NCBI GenBank assembly: GCA_944385665.1
Contig: CALWYB010000025.1
Coordinates: forward strand, 1-34,487
Length of the DNA: 34,487 nt
From: an uncultured Oscillospiraceae bacterium
GTDB taxonomy: Bacteria; Bacillota; Clostridia; Oscillospirales; Oscillospiraceae
Direction: 5' to 3'
A program made the translations under genes and the position numbers. Each line of letters opens with the position of its first letter. Within the stretch, counting starts at the first letter, position 1. Under the pieces are notes generated by a model, which ran no database searches, was not told the DNA's origin, and saw only the letters and a list, made by a program, of their open reading frames with translations. Shown in pieces: positions 23,186 through 29,942 of this stretch.

Positions 23186-24840
23186 ACAAGACCTACTACG
23201 TGTGCAAATATACCCCCATCGAGCTGCTGGCCGCCCTGGGCGCCCAGTGCGAAAATCTCAACGAGATGCCCCAGGGGTTTGACCTGGCCGACCAGATCGC
23301 CCATCCCAACCTGTGCGGCTTCGGCAAGTCCCTACTGGAGGCGGTGATGAGCGGCAAAGTAAAAGAGCTGGTCCTGGTCAACTGCTGCGATACCATCCGC
23401 AGCGTGTACGACGTGCTGGAGGAGAGCGGCAAGCTGGACTTTCTGTACCTGGTGGACATGCTCCACAGCGAGGGGGAGTGCAGCCGGGAGCGCACGGTCA
23501 TCCAGCTCAAGGGGCTGGCCCGGGCCTACAGCGCCTATAAGGGAACCGCCTTTGATGAGGCGGCCTTCCGGGCGTCCTTCCATAAGCCGGAGCGGGTCTG
23601 CGGCCCCCATATCAGTGTGCTGGGCGCCCGCATGGGCCGGGAGCTCTATGAGATGGTGCAGGATGCCATGCCCTATCCGGTGGAGAATGAGACCTGTGTC
23701 CACAACCGTTCCGTAGGGGAGATGCTGCCCCCGGAAGATGCCGACTTTGATGGGCTGATGGAGTGGTACGCCGGGGAGCTGCTGGGCCAGATCCCCTGTA
23801 TGCGCATGATGGACAACACGGGCCGCAAGCGGCTCTTCCACGACCCCGGTCTGAAGGGGATCATCTACCACACGGTAAAATTCTGCGACTTTTACAGCTT
23901 TGAGTATGCCCAGGTGAAACAGAATCTGGCGGTGCCCCTGCTGAAAATCGAATCGGACTATACCCTCCAGAGCAGCGGGCAGCTTCTGACCCGCCTGGAG
24001 GCCTTTGCGGAGAGTCTGGATGCCAGCCGGTGCGAGGGAAAGGAGAAGAAAATGGGAAAGGGATATTTTGCGGGCATTGACAGCGGTTCCACCAGCACCG
24101 ACGTGGTGATTCTGGACCGGGAGGGAAAAATGATGACCGGCATCATCCTGCCCACCGGGGCAGGAGCGGCCATCGGCGCGGAGCGCGCCCTGGAGCAGGC
24201 TCTGGAGGCCGCCCATCTCCAGCGGGAGGACATTGACGCCATCGTCACCACCGGTTACGGCCGCACCGCCATCACCGAGGGGGACAAGAGCATCACGGAG
24301 ATCACCTGCCACGCCCGGGGCGCTCACTTCCTGGACCCCACGGTGCGTACCGTCATCGACATCGGCGGCCAGGACAGCAAGGTCATCCGCCTGGACGAGG
24401 AGGGCAGCGTGGTCAACTTCGTGATGAACGACAAGTGCGCCGCGGGCACCGGGCGCTTTTTGGAGATGATGGCCCGCACCATGGAGATGAGCCTGGACGA
24501 GATGAGCAAGGCCGGGCTCCATTACCAGGAGGACATCACCATCTCCAGCATGTGTACCGTCTTTGCTGAGTCGGAGGTGGTCTCCCTCATCGCCCAGAAC
24601 AAACCCACTGACGACATTGTCCACGGGCTCAATAAGGCGGTCGCCTCCAAAACGGCGGCCCTGGCCAAGCGGGTCGGAGGCGAGGAGCGGTATATGATGA
24701 CCGGCGGCGTGTCCAAGAACCAGGGTCTGGTCAAGACCCTGGAGGAGAAGCTGGGCACCAAGCTGGTGGTCAGCGACCGGGCCCAGCTGTGCGGCGCCCT
24801 GGGCGCGGCTCTCTTTGCCAAGGATATGGTAGAGGCCTGA
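23182..24840 (+). CDS. Fusion: dehydratase-like subunit (about 1-280) + HgdC/BcrA-type ATP-dependent activase (291-552)
   Basis: 552 residues, GTG start overlapping the previous stop (GTGA). Part 1 is a shortened 2-hydroxyacyl-CoA dehydratase subunit: HPNLCGFGKSLLEAV (Cys45), LVNCCDTIRSVYDVLE (Cys68/Cys69), IIYHTVKFCDFYSFEYA (Cys235), VPLLKIESDYTLQSSGQLLT and TRLEAF. Part 2 is a complete activator: GIDSGSTSTDVVILD phosphate loop, DIGGQDSK (393-400), NDKCAAGTG with Cys419, SSMCTVFAESE with Cys458 (the two cysteines that hold the bridging 4Fe-4S of the dimer) and MMTGGVSKN. In known systems these are separate genes. A good internal SD and ATG sit exactly at the junction (residue Met291), so a free activase of 262 residues, the normal length, may also be made. 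Electron donor unknown; the ferredoxin at 25016 is a candidate. Confidence 0.88.
   Translation: MNKTYYVCKYTPIELLAALGAQCENLNEMPQGFDLADQIAHPNLCGFGKSLLEAVMSGKVKELVLVNCCDTIRSVYDVLEESGKLDFLYLVDMLHSEGECSRERTVIQLKGLARAYSAYKGTAFDEAAFRASFHKPERVCGPHISVLGARMGRELYEMVQDAMPYPVENETCVHNRSVGEMLPPEDADFDGLMEWYAGELLGQIPCMRMMDNTGRKRLFHDPGLKGIIYHTVKFCDFYSFEYAQVKQNLAVPLLKIESDYTLQSSGQLLTRLEAFAESLDASRCEGKEKKMGKGYFAGIDSGSTSTDVVILDREGKMMTGIILPTGAGAAIGAERALEQALEAAHLQREDIDAIVTTGYGRTAITEGDKSITEITCHARGAHFLDPTVRTVIDIGGQDSKVIRLDEEGSVVNFVMNDKCAAGTGRFLEMMARTMEMSLDEMSKAGLHYQEDITISSMCTVFAESEVVSLIAQNKPTDDIVHGLNKAVASKTAALAKRVGGEERYMMTGGVSKNQGLVKTLEEKLGTKLVVSDRAQLCGALGAALFAKDMVEA
24039..24054 (+). promoter_or_regulatory. Internal ribosome binding site and start codon at the dehydratase/activase junction
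   Basis: AAAGGAG (24039-24045), six bases, then ATG (24052-24054) in the frame of the fusion. Starting here gives exactly the activase domain. Confidence 0.65.
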
Positions 24841-24867
24841 GCCTTCGGCAAAACGTTCCAACCAAAT

Positions 24868-24911
24868 AAAAACGTGCACGTTTCCCGGATCAGGAGACGT
24901 GCACGTTTTTT
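24868..24911 (+). terminator. Intrinsic terminator of the dehydratase/activase operon
   Basis: AAAAACGTGCACGT (24868-24881) pairs with ACGTGCACGTTTTT (24897-24910), 15-base loop, T-run after. Each arm contains the self-complementary ACGTGCACGT, so the DNA also carries a direct repeat of a 10-bp palindrome. Confidence 0.85.
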
Positions 24912-25015
24912 GTTCTTTTGAACTGGCCGGAGGCATACCCCTTGGTGATGAGGTCACAGAATCAAAGAGCTGCATCCGGTATTCTGATACCACAATCTGG
25001 AGAGGGAGGTCCTGT

Positions 25016-25228
25016 ATGACAACGACGAAACGTGTGCCGAAGAAAGCGAGTGTATCCCAGCGAGACTGTGTGGCCTGCGGCTGCTGTGTGAAGGTGTGCC
25101 CCCTGGGGGCCATCTCCATTGACCGGGGCATCCAAGCGGTGGTGGACTGGGCCAAGTGCGTGGGCTGCGGGAAGTGCGCCCGGGAGTGCCCGGCGTCGGT
25201 AATTGAGATCCGGGAGGTGGAAGGATGA
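25016..25228 (+). CDS. Small 2x[4Fe-4S] ferredoxin-type protein
   Basis: 70 residues. ATG 25016 follows GGGAGGT; an upstream in-frame ATG at 24899 lies inside the terminator hairpin and is rejected. A basic N-terminal stretch (MTTTKRVPKK) precedes two cluster motifs: CVACGCCVKVCPLGA and CVGCGKCARECPASV, each C-x2-C-x2-C-x3-C-P. Cytoplasmic low-potential electron carrier. Its stop overlaps the next gene by ATGA. The partner membrane protein suggests that it delivers or receives electrons at the membrane; it might also feed the activase encoded just upstream, though a terminator separates them. Confidence 0.88.
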   Translation: MTTTKRVPKKASVSQRDCVACGCCVKVCPLGAISIDRGIQAVVDWAKCVGCGKCARECPASVIEIREVEG

Positions 25229-25794
25229 AAAAGAAGTGGTATGACTATCTGTGGATCGTCTCGCTGACCTATCTGATCCTGGGCTTTTTCAATATCCTGT
25301 TTGCCTGGCTGGGGCTGCTGTGCTTTTTTATCCCGCTGCTGATTTCCGTGATCGGGGGCACCAAGGGTTACTGCAACCGCTACTGCGGCCGGGGCCAGCT
25401 GTTTTCCCTGCTGGGCGGCCGGTTTGGCCTGTCCCGGCGGCACGATGTGCCCCGGTGGATGAAAAGCAAGTGGTTCCGCTACGGCTTTTTGATCTTCTTT
25501 TTTGCTATGTTTTTCCTGATGCTGTGGAACACCTATCTGGTGTTCGCCGGAGCTTCCAGTCTCAGGCAGGTGGTGACCCTTCTGTGGACCTTCAAGCTGC
25601 CCTGGCAGTGGGCCTATCATGGGACCCTGTTCCATCCCGGGGTGGCCCAGTTTGCCTTTGGCTTTTACAGCGTGATGCTTACCTCAACCGTGCTGGGCCT
25701 GGTGACCATGGTGCTCTTCAAGCCGCGCAGCTGGTGTATCTATTGCCCCATGGGCACCATGACTCAGCTGATTTGCAAGGTGAGAAACCGGTAA
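25225..25794 (+). CDS. NapH-like Fe-S membrane protein
   Basis: 189 residues with four hydrophobic helices (about 9-45 as a double span, 88-108, 145-168). Cysteine motifs on the cytoplasmic side: GYCNRYCGRGQLFSLLG near residues 49-65 and RSWCIYCPMGTMTQLIC near 170-186, the pattern of NapH/YccM/RnfD-like 4Fe-4S membrane proteins, but with only part of the usual polyferredoxin tail. That tail is replaced by the separate ferredoxin translated immediately before it. Likely moves electrons between a membrane carrier and ferredoxin. Ends seven bases from the converging TIGR04076 gene. Confidence 0.8.
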   Translation: MKKKWYDYLWIVSLTYLILGFFNILFAWLGLLCFFIPLLISVIGGTKGYCNRYCGRGQLFSLLGGRFGLSRRHDVPRWMKSKWFRYGFLIFFFAMFFLMLWNTYLVFAGASSLRQVVTLLWTFKLPWQWAYHGTLFHPGVAQFAFGFYSVMLTSTVLGLVTMVLFKPRSWCIYCPMGTMTQLICKVRNR

Positions 25795-25801
25795 CCGGCG
25801 C

Positions 25802-26071
25802 TTACTCCTCCGGATCGATTTTTTCGATGCGGAAGACGTTGATCACGTCCACATCCGGGCAGCAAAACACCGCCGTCCCCTCCGGCTGCCCCGGAATGGC
25901 GCCGCCGTAGCGGAGGATGTCGATGTATGGGAAGGCCACATGGAGGGCCATGGGGCACAGCTGGCCCCGCTGGGTGTCAAAATCGAAGGTGTCGCCCACC
26001 CGGTGTCCCCGGTGGCAGGCACAGGGGCCTTTGCGGTCGATGAGGGTGAGATGGATTTTTGGCTTTTGCAT
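25802..26071 (-). CDS. TIGR04076-family small protein
   Basis: 89 residues; SD AAAGGAG before ATG 26071. Pattern HLTLIDRKGPCACHRGHRVGDTFDF, then GQLCPMALHVAFPYIDILRYGG and FCCPDVDVINVFRIE, which I recognise as the TIGR04076 family of anaerobes. Cysteines at 17, 19, 39, 70 and 71 may bind metal. Function unknown. 18 bases after the HxlR gene, so probably one transcript. Confidence 0.8.
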   Translation of the reverse strand: MQKPKIHLTLIDRKGPCACHRGHRVGDTFDFDTQRGQLCPMALHVAFPYIDILRYGGAIPGQPEGTAVFCCPDVDVINVFRIEKIDPEE

Positions 26072-26089
26072 GGTGGAAGCTCCTTTCTC

Positions 26090-26437
26090 TCACAGGCGGT
26101 TCTGCTCGCCCCAGTCGCACATCTGATCCAAAATAGGGATCAGGGACTTGCCCCGGGAAGTCAGACTGTACTCCACCTTGGGGGGAATCTGAGGGTACTC
26201 CTCCCGGTGGACCAGCTGGTCCGCCTCCAGTTCCTTCAGAGTGGAGCTGAGGGTTTTGTAGGAGATCCCGCCGATGTACTTCTTCATCTCGTTGAACCGG
26301 ACCACGCCAAAGCACATGAGCGTGTAGAGGATGGTCATTTTATATTTGCCGTTGATAAGGGACAGGGTATAGCTGAACCCGGTATCGGCCAGGTTGGAGT
26401 TGGCAATACAGCTTTGATATTCCGCCGGTTCTTTCAT
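26090..26437 (-). CDS. HxlR-family transcriptional regulator
   Basis: 115 residues; AAGGAG before ATG 26437. Winged HTH of the HxlR type: YTLSLINGKYKMTILYTL, RFNEMKKYIGGISYKTLSST, LKELEADQLVHREEYPQIPP, VEYSLTSRGKSL. The Cys-Pro that usually opens this domain is absent; cysteines are at 10 and 42. HxlR proteins sense reactive electrophiles or redox state and control nearby oxidoreductases. Its target could be its own operon with the TIGR04076 gene. Confidence 0.88.
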   Translation of the reverse strand: MKEPAEYQSCIANSNLADTGFSYTLSLINGKYKMTILYTLMCFGVVRFNEMKKYIGGISYKTLSSTLKELEADQLVHREEYPQIPPKVEYSLTSRGKSLIPILDQMCDWGEQNRL

Positions 26438-26576
26438 AAGACACTCTCCTTTTTTATCATACTGCTGTTTCGCATATACAAGATAAAAATGTAGTATGGA
26501 TAATGCTTACCCTGATTGTAACCGGAAGGGGAGAGAAAGTCAAACGGCAGCGCAGTTGCAGGTTAGATCAGACAAA

Positions 26577-26605
26577 TTGACGGCTTGGTGGGTTGGTGCT
26601 ACAAT
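26577..26605 (+). promoter_or_regulatory. Strong sigma-A promoter of the GATase-like gene
   Basis: TTGACG (26577-26582), 17-base spacer, TACAAT (26600-26605). It decides the start at 26637, since longer in-frame starts lie upstream of transcription. Confidence 0.75.
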
Positions 26606-26636
26606 GGCAGACAAGAAACAGGGAGGAGGGACTTCC

Positions 26637-27395
26637 ATGGAACCCATCATTGGAATCACCGCCAATTACATGTTTGACGGTTCAGCGGAGTATGCGGAGG
26701 GGATTGGCGCGCCGGATCAGGAGTGGCAGCTGCTGGCGGACGACTATATCACCTCGGTCAAGCGGGCCGGCGGAATTCCCTTGATCCTGCCGGTCATCAA
26801 GGAGGAGGGGGACCGGGCGGTCACCCTGCGGCTGCTGGACTGTGTGGACGGAATACTGTTCAGCGGCGGCAGCGATGTGGACCCGCTGCGCTTTGGGGCG
26901 GTGACTACGGGAAAGACGGGAAATCTGATCCCTGAGCGGGATGAACAGGAGTTCTTCCTGTTCCGCCACGTGCTGGAAAAGACCAGCAAGCCCATGCTGG
27001 GGATCTGCCGGGGAGCGCAGCTGTTCAACGCCGCCATGGGGGGTACCCTCATTCAGCACATTCCCGATCTGGGCCTGGCCCCTCATACGCTGCCTATGTA
27101 TCCCCGAGCTCAGACCTCCCACTGGGTGACAATCGCCCCGGATTCCCGCTTGAGCCGCATTGTGGGGACAGACCGGCTAGGGGTAAACTCCTTCCACCAC
27201 ATGGCGGTGGAGCAGTGTGCACCAGGGATTCGAGCGGTGGCCTGGTCGGAGGATGGGATCATCGAGGCCATCGAACTGGAGCATCCCGGGGACCGGTTTT
27301 TCCTGGCGGTGCAGTGGCATCCGGAGATGATGGCGGAGAAGAACGCCGTACAGAAAAACATTCTCACGGCCTTTGTAGACAGCTGCAAGGGCTGA
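26637..27395 (+). CDS. Class I glutamine amidotransferase-like hydrolase (PuuD/peptidase C26)
   Basis: 252 residues from ATG 26637, SD GGGAGGAGGG. Motifs: PIIGITANYMFDG at the N-terminus, DGILFSGGSDVDP (71-83), nucleophile Cys124 in LGICRGAQLFNAAMGGTL, and His228/Glu230 in AVQWHPEM. This is the gamma-glutamyl-gamma-aminobutyrate hydrolase family (peptidase C26), which cleaves gamma-glutamyl amides and includes PuuD. No putrescine pathway genes are near, so the substrate is open. Single-gene unit with its own promoter and terminator. Confidence 0.88.
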   Translation: MEPIIGITANYMFDGSAEYAEGIGAPDQEWQLLADDYITSVKRAGGIPLILPVIKEEGDRAVTLRLLDCVDGILFSGGSDVDPLRFGAVTTGKTGNLIPERDEQEFFLFRHVLEKTSKPMLGICRGAQLFNAAMGGTLIQHIPDLGLAPHTLPMYPRAQTSHWVTIAPDSRLSRIVGTDRLGVNSFHHMAVEQCAPGIRAVAWSEDGIIEAIELEHPGDRFFLAVQWHPEMMAEKNAVQKNILTAFVDSCKG

Positions 27396-27404
27396 AAAAG
27401 AACG

Positions 27405-27434
27405 AAAAGGCTCCTGCCACGGCAGGAGCCTTTT
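27405..27434. terminator. Intrinsic terminator, usable from both strands
   Basis: AAAAGGCTCCTGC (27405-27417) pairs with GCAGGAGCCTTTT (27422-27434), 4-base loop. It lies between the GATase-like gene and the end of the converging CMD-cupin gene. Confidence 0.85.
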
Positions 27435-27448
27435 GTATTGGAATGCGA

Positions 27449-28201
27449 TCAGCCCAGCTTGCTGTACTCCGGATCGGAGACCGCCTCCAGCCACTCATTG
27501 GAGCAGCCTTCGCCGGGGACCTCCAGGGCCAGGTGGGAGAACCAGCTGTCGGCGGCAGCGCCGTGCCAGTGCTTCACCTCCGGGGGGATGTTGACCACGT
27601 CGCCGGGGTGGAGCTCCTGAGCCGGCTTGCCCCACTCCTGGTACCAGCCCCGGCCCGCCACGCAGATCAGCATCTGTCCGCCGCCGGTCTGGGCGTGATG
27701 GATGTGCCAGTTGTTGCGGCAGCCCGGCTCAAAGGTCACGTTGTATACACCCACCTGACTGGTGGAGAGGGGGTGCAGGTAGCTCTGGCCCACAAAGTAC
27801 TGGGCAAAGGCGTCGTTGGGCGCGCCGATGGGGAAGACCATCTCCTTCTGGTGCTGCTGCTTGCCGTCCTCCCCGGCGTCCTCGGCCCAGACCTCCTTGG
27901 CCATGCGGAAGGCCGCCCAGGCCTTGGGCCAGCCGGCATAGAAGGCGGCGTGGGTCAGAATCTCCGCGATTTCCTCCCGGGTGATACCGTTATTTTTGGC
28001 GGTGGTCAGGTGGTACTGGAAGGAGCTGTCCACCAGTCCCTGGGACATGAGGGCCACCACGGTGACCAGGGAGCGGTCCCGCAGGGAGAGTTTATCCTCC
28101 CGGCTCCACACCTCGCCGAACAATACATCGTCGTTGAGCTGGGCAAACTTGGGGGCGAACTGCCCCAGGGAATCTCTGCCCGCTGTCTGCTTGACTGCCA
28201 T
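27449..28201 (-). CDS. Carboxymuconolactone-decarboxylase-like domain fused to a cupin
   Basis: 250 residues; GGAGG before ATG 28201. Residues 1-110: CMD/AhpD-like helical domain (LRDRSLVTVVALMSQGL, ITREEIAEILTHAAFYAGWPKA), without the CxxC of peroxidase-active AhpD. Residues about 130-235: cupin with HIHHAQTGGGQ (His166, His168) and PPEVKHWHGA (His211, His213) as metal ligands. Such fusions are common in anaerobes beside flavodoxin-fold reductases and hydrolases, as here. Probably acts on a small organic acid or quinone-like compound; reaction not known. Confidence 0.85.
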   Translation of the reverse strand: MAVKQTAGRDSLGQFAPKFAQLNDDVLFGEVWSREDKLSLRDRSLVTVVALMSQGLVDSSFQYHLTTAKNNGITREEIAEILTHAAFYAGWPKAWAAFRMAKEVWAEDAGEDGKQQHQKEMVFPIGAPNDAFAQYFVGQSYLHPLSTSQVGVYNVTFEPGCRNNWHIHHAQTGGGQMLICVAGRGWYQEWGKPAQELHPGDVVNIPPEVKHWHGAAADSWFSHLALEVPGEGCSNEWLEAVSDPEYSKLG

Positions 28202-28229
28202 ATCAAAAGCCTCCTATAAATGAACTCGC

Positions 28230-29204
28230 TTATTTCAGATAGGTCTGGAAGAACTGCTGGATCTTGTCGAAGGGGATGATGTCCTTCCGGTCGTAGAGAT
28301 CGGTGTGGACCGCACCGGGGATGAGAAGCAGTTCCTTGTTGTCGGTGTAGGGGTTGTCTTTGACCATGTTGGCAAAGGCGTCCTTGCTGAAATAGCAGGA
28401 GTGGGCCTTGTCCCCGTGGATGACCAGCACGGCGCTGCGGATCTCGTTGGAGTAGCGCAGGATGGGCATGTTGAGGAAGGACAGGGAGGAGGTCACGTTC
28501 CAGCCGTCGTTGGAGTTGAGGGAGCGCTCGGTGTAGCCCCGCTCCGTCTTGTAGTAGTCATAGTAGTCCTTCACAAAGAAGGGAGCGTCCTCCGGCAGGG
28601 GGTCCACCACGCCGCCCGCCCGGGCGCAGGTCCCGTTTTTGTAGTCCTCCGTGCGCTGGGCATTGAGGGCTTTTCGGGTCTCATACCGCTTGTCGGCGCT
28701 GTTGTCGGCGTCAAAGTAGCCGTTTGCAGTGACCCGGGTCATATCATACATGGTGGAGGCCACAGTGGCCTTGATGCGGGTATCCATGGCGGCGGCGTTC
28801 AGGGCCATGCCGCCAAAGCCGCAGATGCCCAGTATGCCGATCTTCTCCGGGTCTACAAAGTCCCGGGTGGAGAGGAAGTCCACCGCGGCGGAGAAGTCCT
28901 CGGTGTTGATGTCGGGGGAGGCCACATTCCGAGCCTGGCCGCCGCTCTCCCCGATGAAGGAGGGGTCAAAGGCCAGGGCGGCAAAGCCCCGGGAGGCCAG
29001 CTCCTCGGCGTACAGGCCGGAGCACTGCTCCTTTACCGCACCGAAGGGACCGGACACGGCCACGGCGGCCAAGTTCCCGAAAGCATCCTTGGGCAGATAC
29101 AGGTCGCCGCACAGCTCAATACCGTAGCGGTTGTGGAAGTGGACCTTCTCCCGGGTCACGGTGTCCCGCAGGGGAAAGGAATATCCGTTGTATTTGGAAC
29201 GCAT
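28230..29204 (-). CDS. Alpha/beta hydrolase (YcjY/dienelactone-hydrolase-like)
   Basis: 324 residues; AAGGAGG before ATG 29204. Alpha/beta hydrolase fold: VAVSGPFGAVKEQCSG oxyanion region, FAALAFDPSFIGESGG, nucleophile elbow GILGICGFGGMALN, and GAVHTDLYDR with probable catalytic His300. The elbow has no serine; Cys128 sits where a nucleophile could be, as in dienelactone hydrolase, but the spacing is GICGFGG and not a plain G-x-C-x-G, so activity is uncertain. No signal peptide. Middle gene of the three-gene operon. Confidence 0.83.
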   Translation of the reverse strand: MRSKYNGYSFPLRDTVTREKVHFHNRYGIELCGDLYLPKDAFGNLAAVAVSGPFGAVKEQCSGLYAEELASRGFAALAFDPSFIGESGGQARNVASPDINTEDFSAAVDFLSTRDFVDPEKIGILGICGFGGMALNAAAMDTRIKATVASTMYDMTRVTANGYFDADNSADKRYETRKALNAQRTEDYKNGTCARAGGVVDPLPEDAPFFVKDYYDYYKTERGYTERSLNSNDGWNVTSSLSFLNMPILRYSNEIRSAVLVIHGDKAHSCYFSKDAFANMVKDNPYTDNKELLLIPGAVHTDLYDRKDIIPFDKIQQFFQTYLK

Positions 29205-29218
29205 GATAAAATACCTCC

Positions 29219-29752
29219 TTACACGTGCTTGCCCATTTCATAGGCTTCGGTCAGTTTTGCCTGGGACATTTCGCCTGGGTCGTTGGCGTTGCCGCCCCGG
29301 ACCACTCCGGCCAGCCGGGCCTGTTCAAAGCAGGCGATCCAGCCCTCCAGGCCGTGTACCGGACCGTCGGAGGCGCTGTCGTCCTCCGCTGAGGCGGTGA
29401 GCAGATAGATGTCCCGGAATTGGTAGTCGGCGGAGTAGAGGGGGTTGGCCCGGTCCAGCAGAGTCTTCATCTGGCCGGACATCTCGTAGTAGTACACTGG
29501 GGTGGCAAAGCAGATCACGTCTGCCGCCCCCATTTGTTCCACAATGGCGTTGGCGTCATCGGGAATGACACACCGGGGCGCCTTCAGGCAGGCCATACAG
29601 CCGTTGCAGAACCGCAGATCCTTGCCCCGCAGGGAGATGACCTCCACCTGGTGGCCGGCCTCCCGGGCGCCTTGGGCAAACTGCTGGGCCAGCAGGTGGG
29701 AGTTGCTGTTCTGCCGCAGACTGGTTGAGATCACCAAAACGTTTTTGCTCAT
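29219..29752 (-). CDS. Flavodoxin-fold NAD(P)H-dependent FMN reductase with Cys motif
   Basis: 177 residues; AAAGGAG before ATG 29752. Starts KNVLVISTSLRQNSNSHLLA (phosphate-binding loop for FMN), then FCNGCMACLKAPRCVIPDD, a C-x2-C-x2-C-x5-C motif like iron-sulfur flavoproteins, then VICFATPVYYYEMSGQMKTLLDR. Probably reduces a quinone, nitro or enone compound. First gene of the operon, so it may define the pathway's redox step; the operon promoter lies just upstream. Confidence 0.86.
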   Translation of the reverse strand: MSKNVLVISTSLRQNSNSHLLAQQFAQGAREAGHQVEVISLRGKDLRFCNGCMACLKAPRCVIPDDANAIVEQMGAADVICFATPVYYYEMSGQMKTLLDRANPLYSADYQFRDIYLLTASAEDDSASDGPVHGLEGWIACFEQARLAGVVRGGNANDPGEMSQAKLTEAYEMGKHV

Positions 29753-29791
29753 AAGCGTTTCTCCTTTTGGTTTCGGTTTTCTTGTGAGAAT

Positions 29792-29820
29792 ATTCTATCA
29801 CGCCGAGAATTAAATAACAA
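29792..29820 (-). promoter_or_regulatory. Probable promoter of the flavodoxin-hydrolase-cupin operon
   Basis: Minus strand: TTGTTA (29820-29815), 17-base spacer, TAGAAT (29797-29792). Confidence 0.7.
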
Positions 29821-29822
29821 AT

Positions 29823-29859
29823 ACCTATATAGAATACTGATCTATGCTTAAAACCTATA
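29823..29859. repeat. Tandem ACCTATA elements upstream of the promoter
   Basis: ACCTATA occurs at 29823-29829 and again at 29853-29859, exactly 30 bp apart, i.e. about three helical turns and on the same face of the DNA, just upstream of the -35. Candidate activator sites. Confidence 0.45.
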
Positions 29860-29889
29860 CTTGAAAACCGCTGGCCTATCAAGGCCCAA

Positions 29890-29928
29890 GAAAAAAAGAC
29901 CCGGAGGCCTTGCATGGCCTCCAGGTCT
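29890..29928 (-). terminator. Intrinsic terminator of yhaM
   Basis: On the minus strand a 13-base stem with one mismatch (arms 29928-29916 and 29909-29897, 6-base loop) is followed by a run of T (29897-29890 on the plus strand is A). Confidence 0.85.
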
Positions 29929-29942
29929 GCTTCCGTTTGCAG

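Noticed and set aside
24899-25015. Longer N-terminus for the ferredoxin
   Set aside because: The ATG lies in the terminator stem and has no SD; the ATG at 25016 has a strong one.
23332-25635. 767-codon open frame on the minus strand
   Set aside because: It lies opposite the activase fusion and ferredoxin genes, whose motifs are complete; the minus-strand translation is rich in His, Gln and Gly without a recognisable domain, as expected for the antisense of GC-rich genes.
26459-26498. CATACT...AGTATG as an HxlR operator
   Set aside because: Arms of six bases with a 28-base gap are too weak to claim.
26496-26636. Longer N-terminus for the GATase-like protein
   Set aside because: A consensus promoter lies inside this stretch, so it is not transcribed from there, and the fold starts at PIIGITAN.
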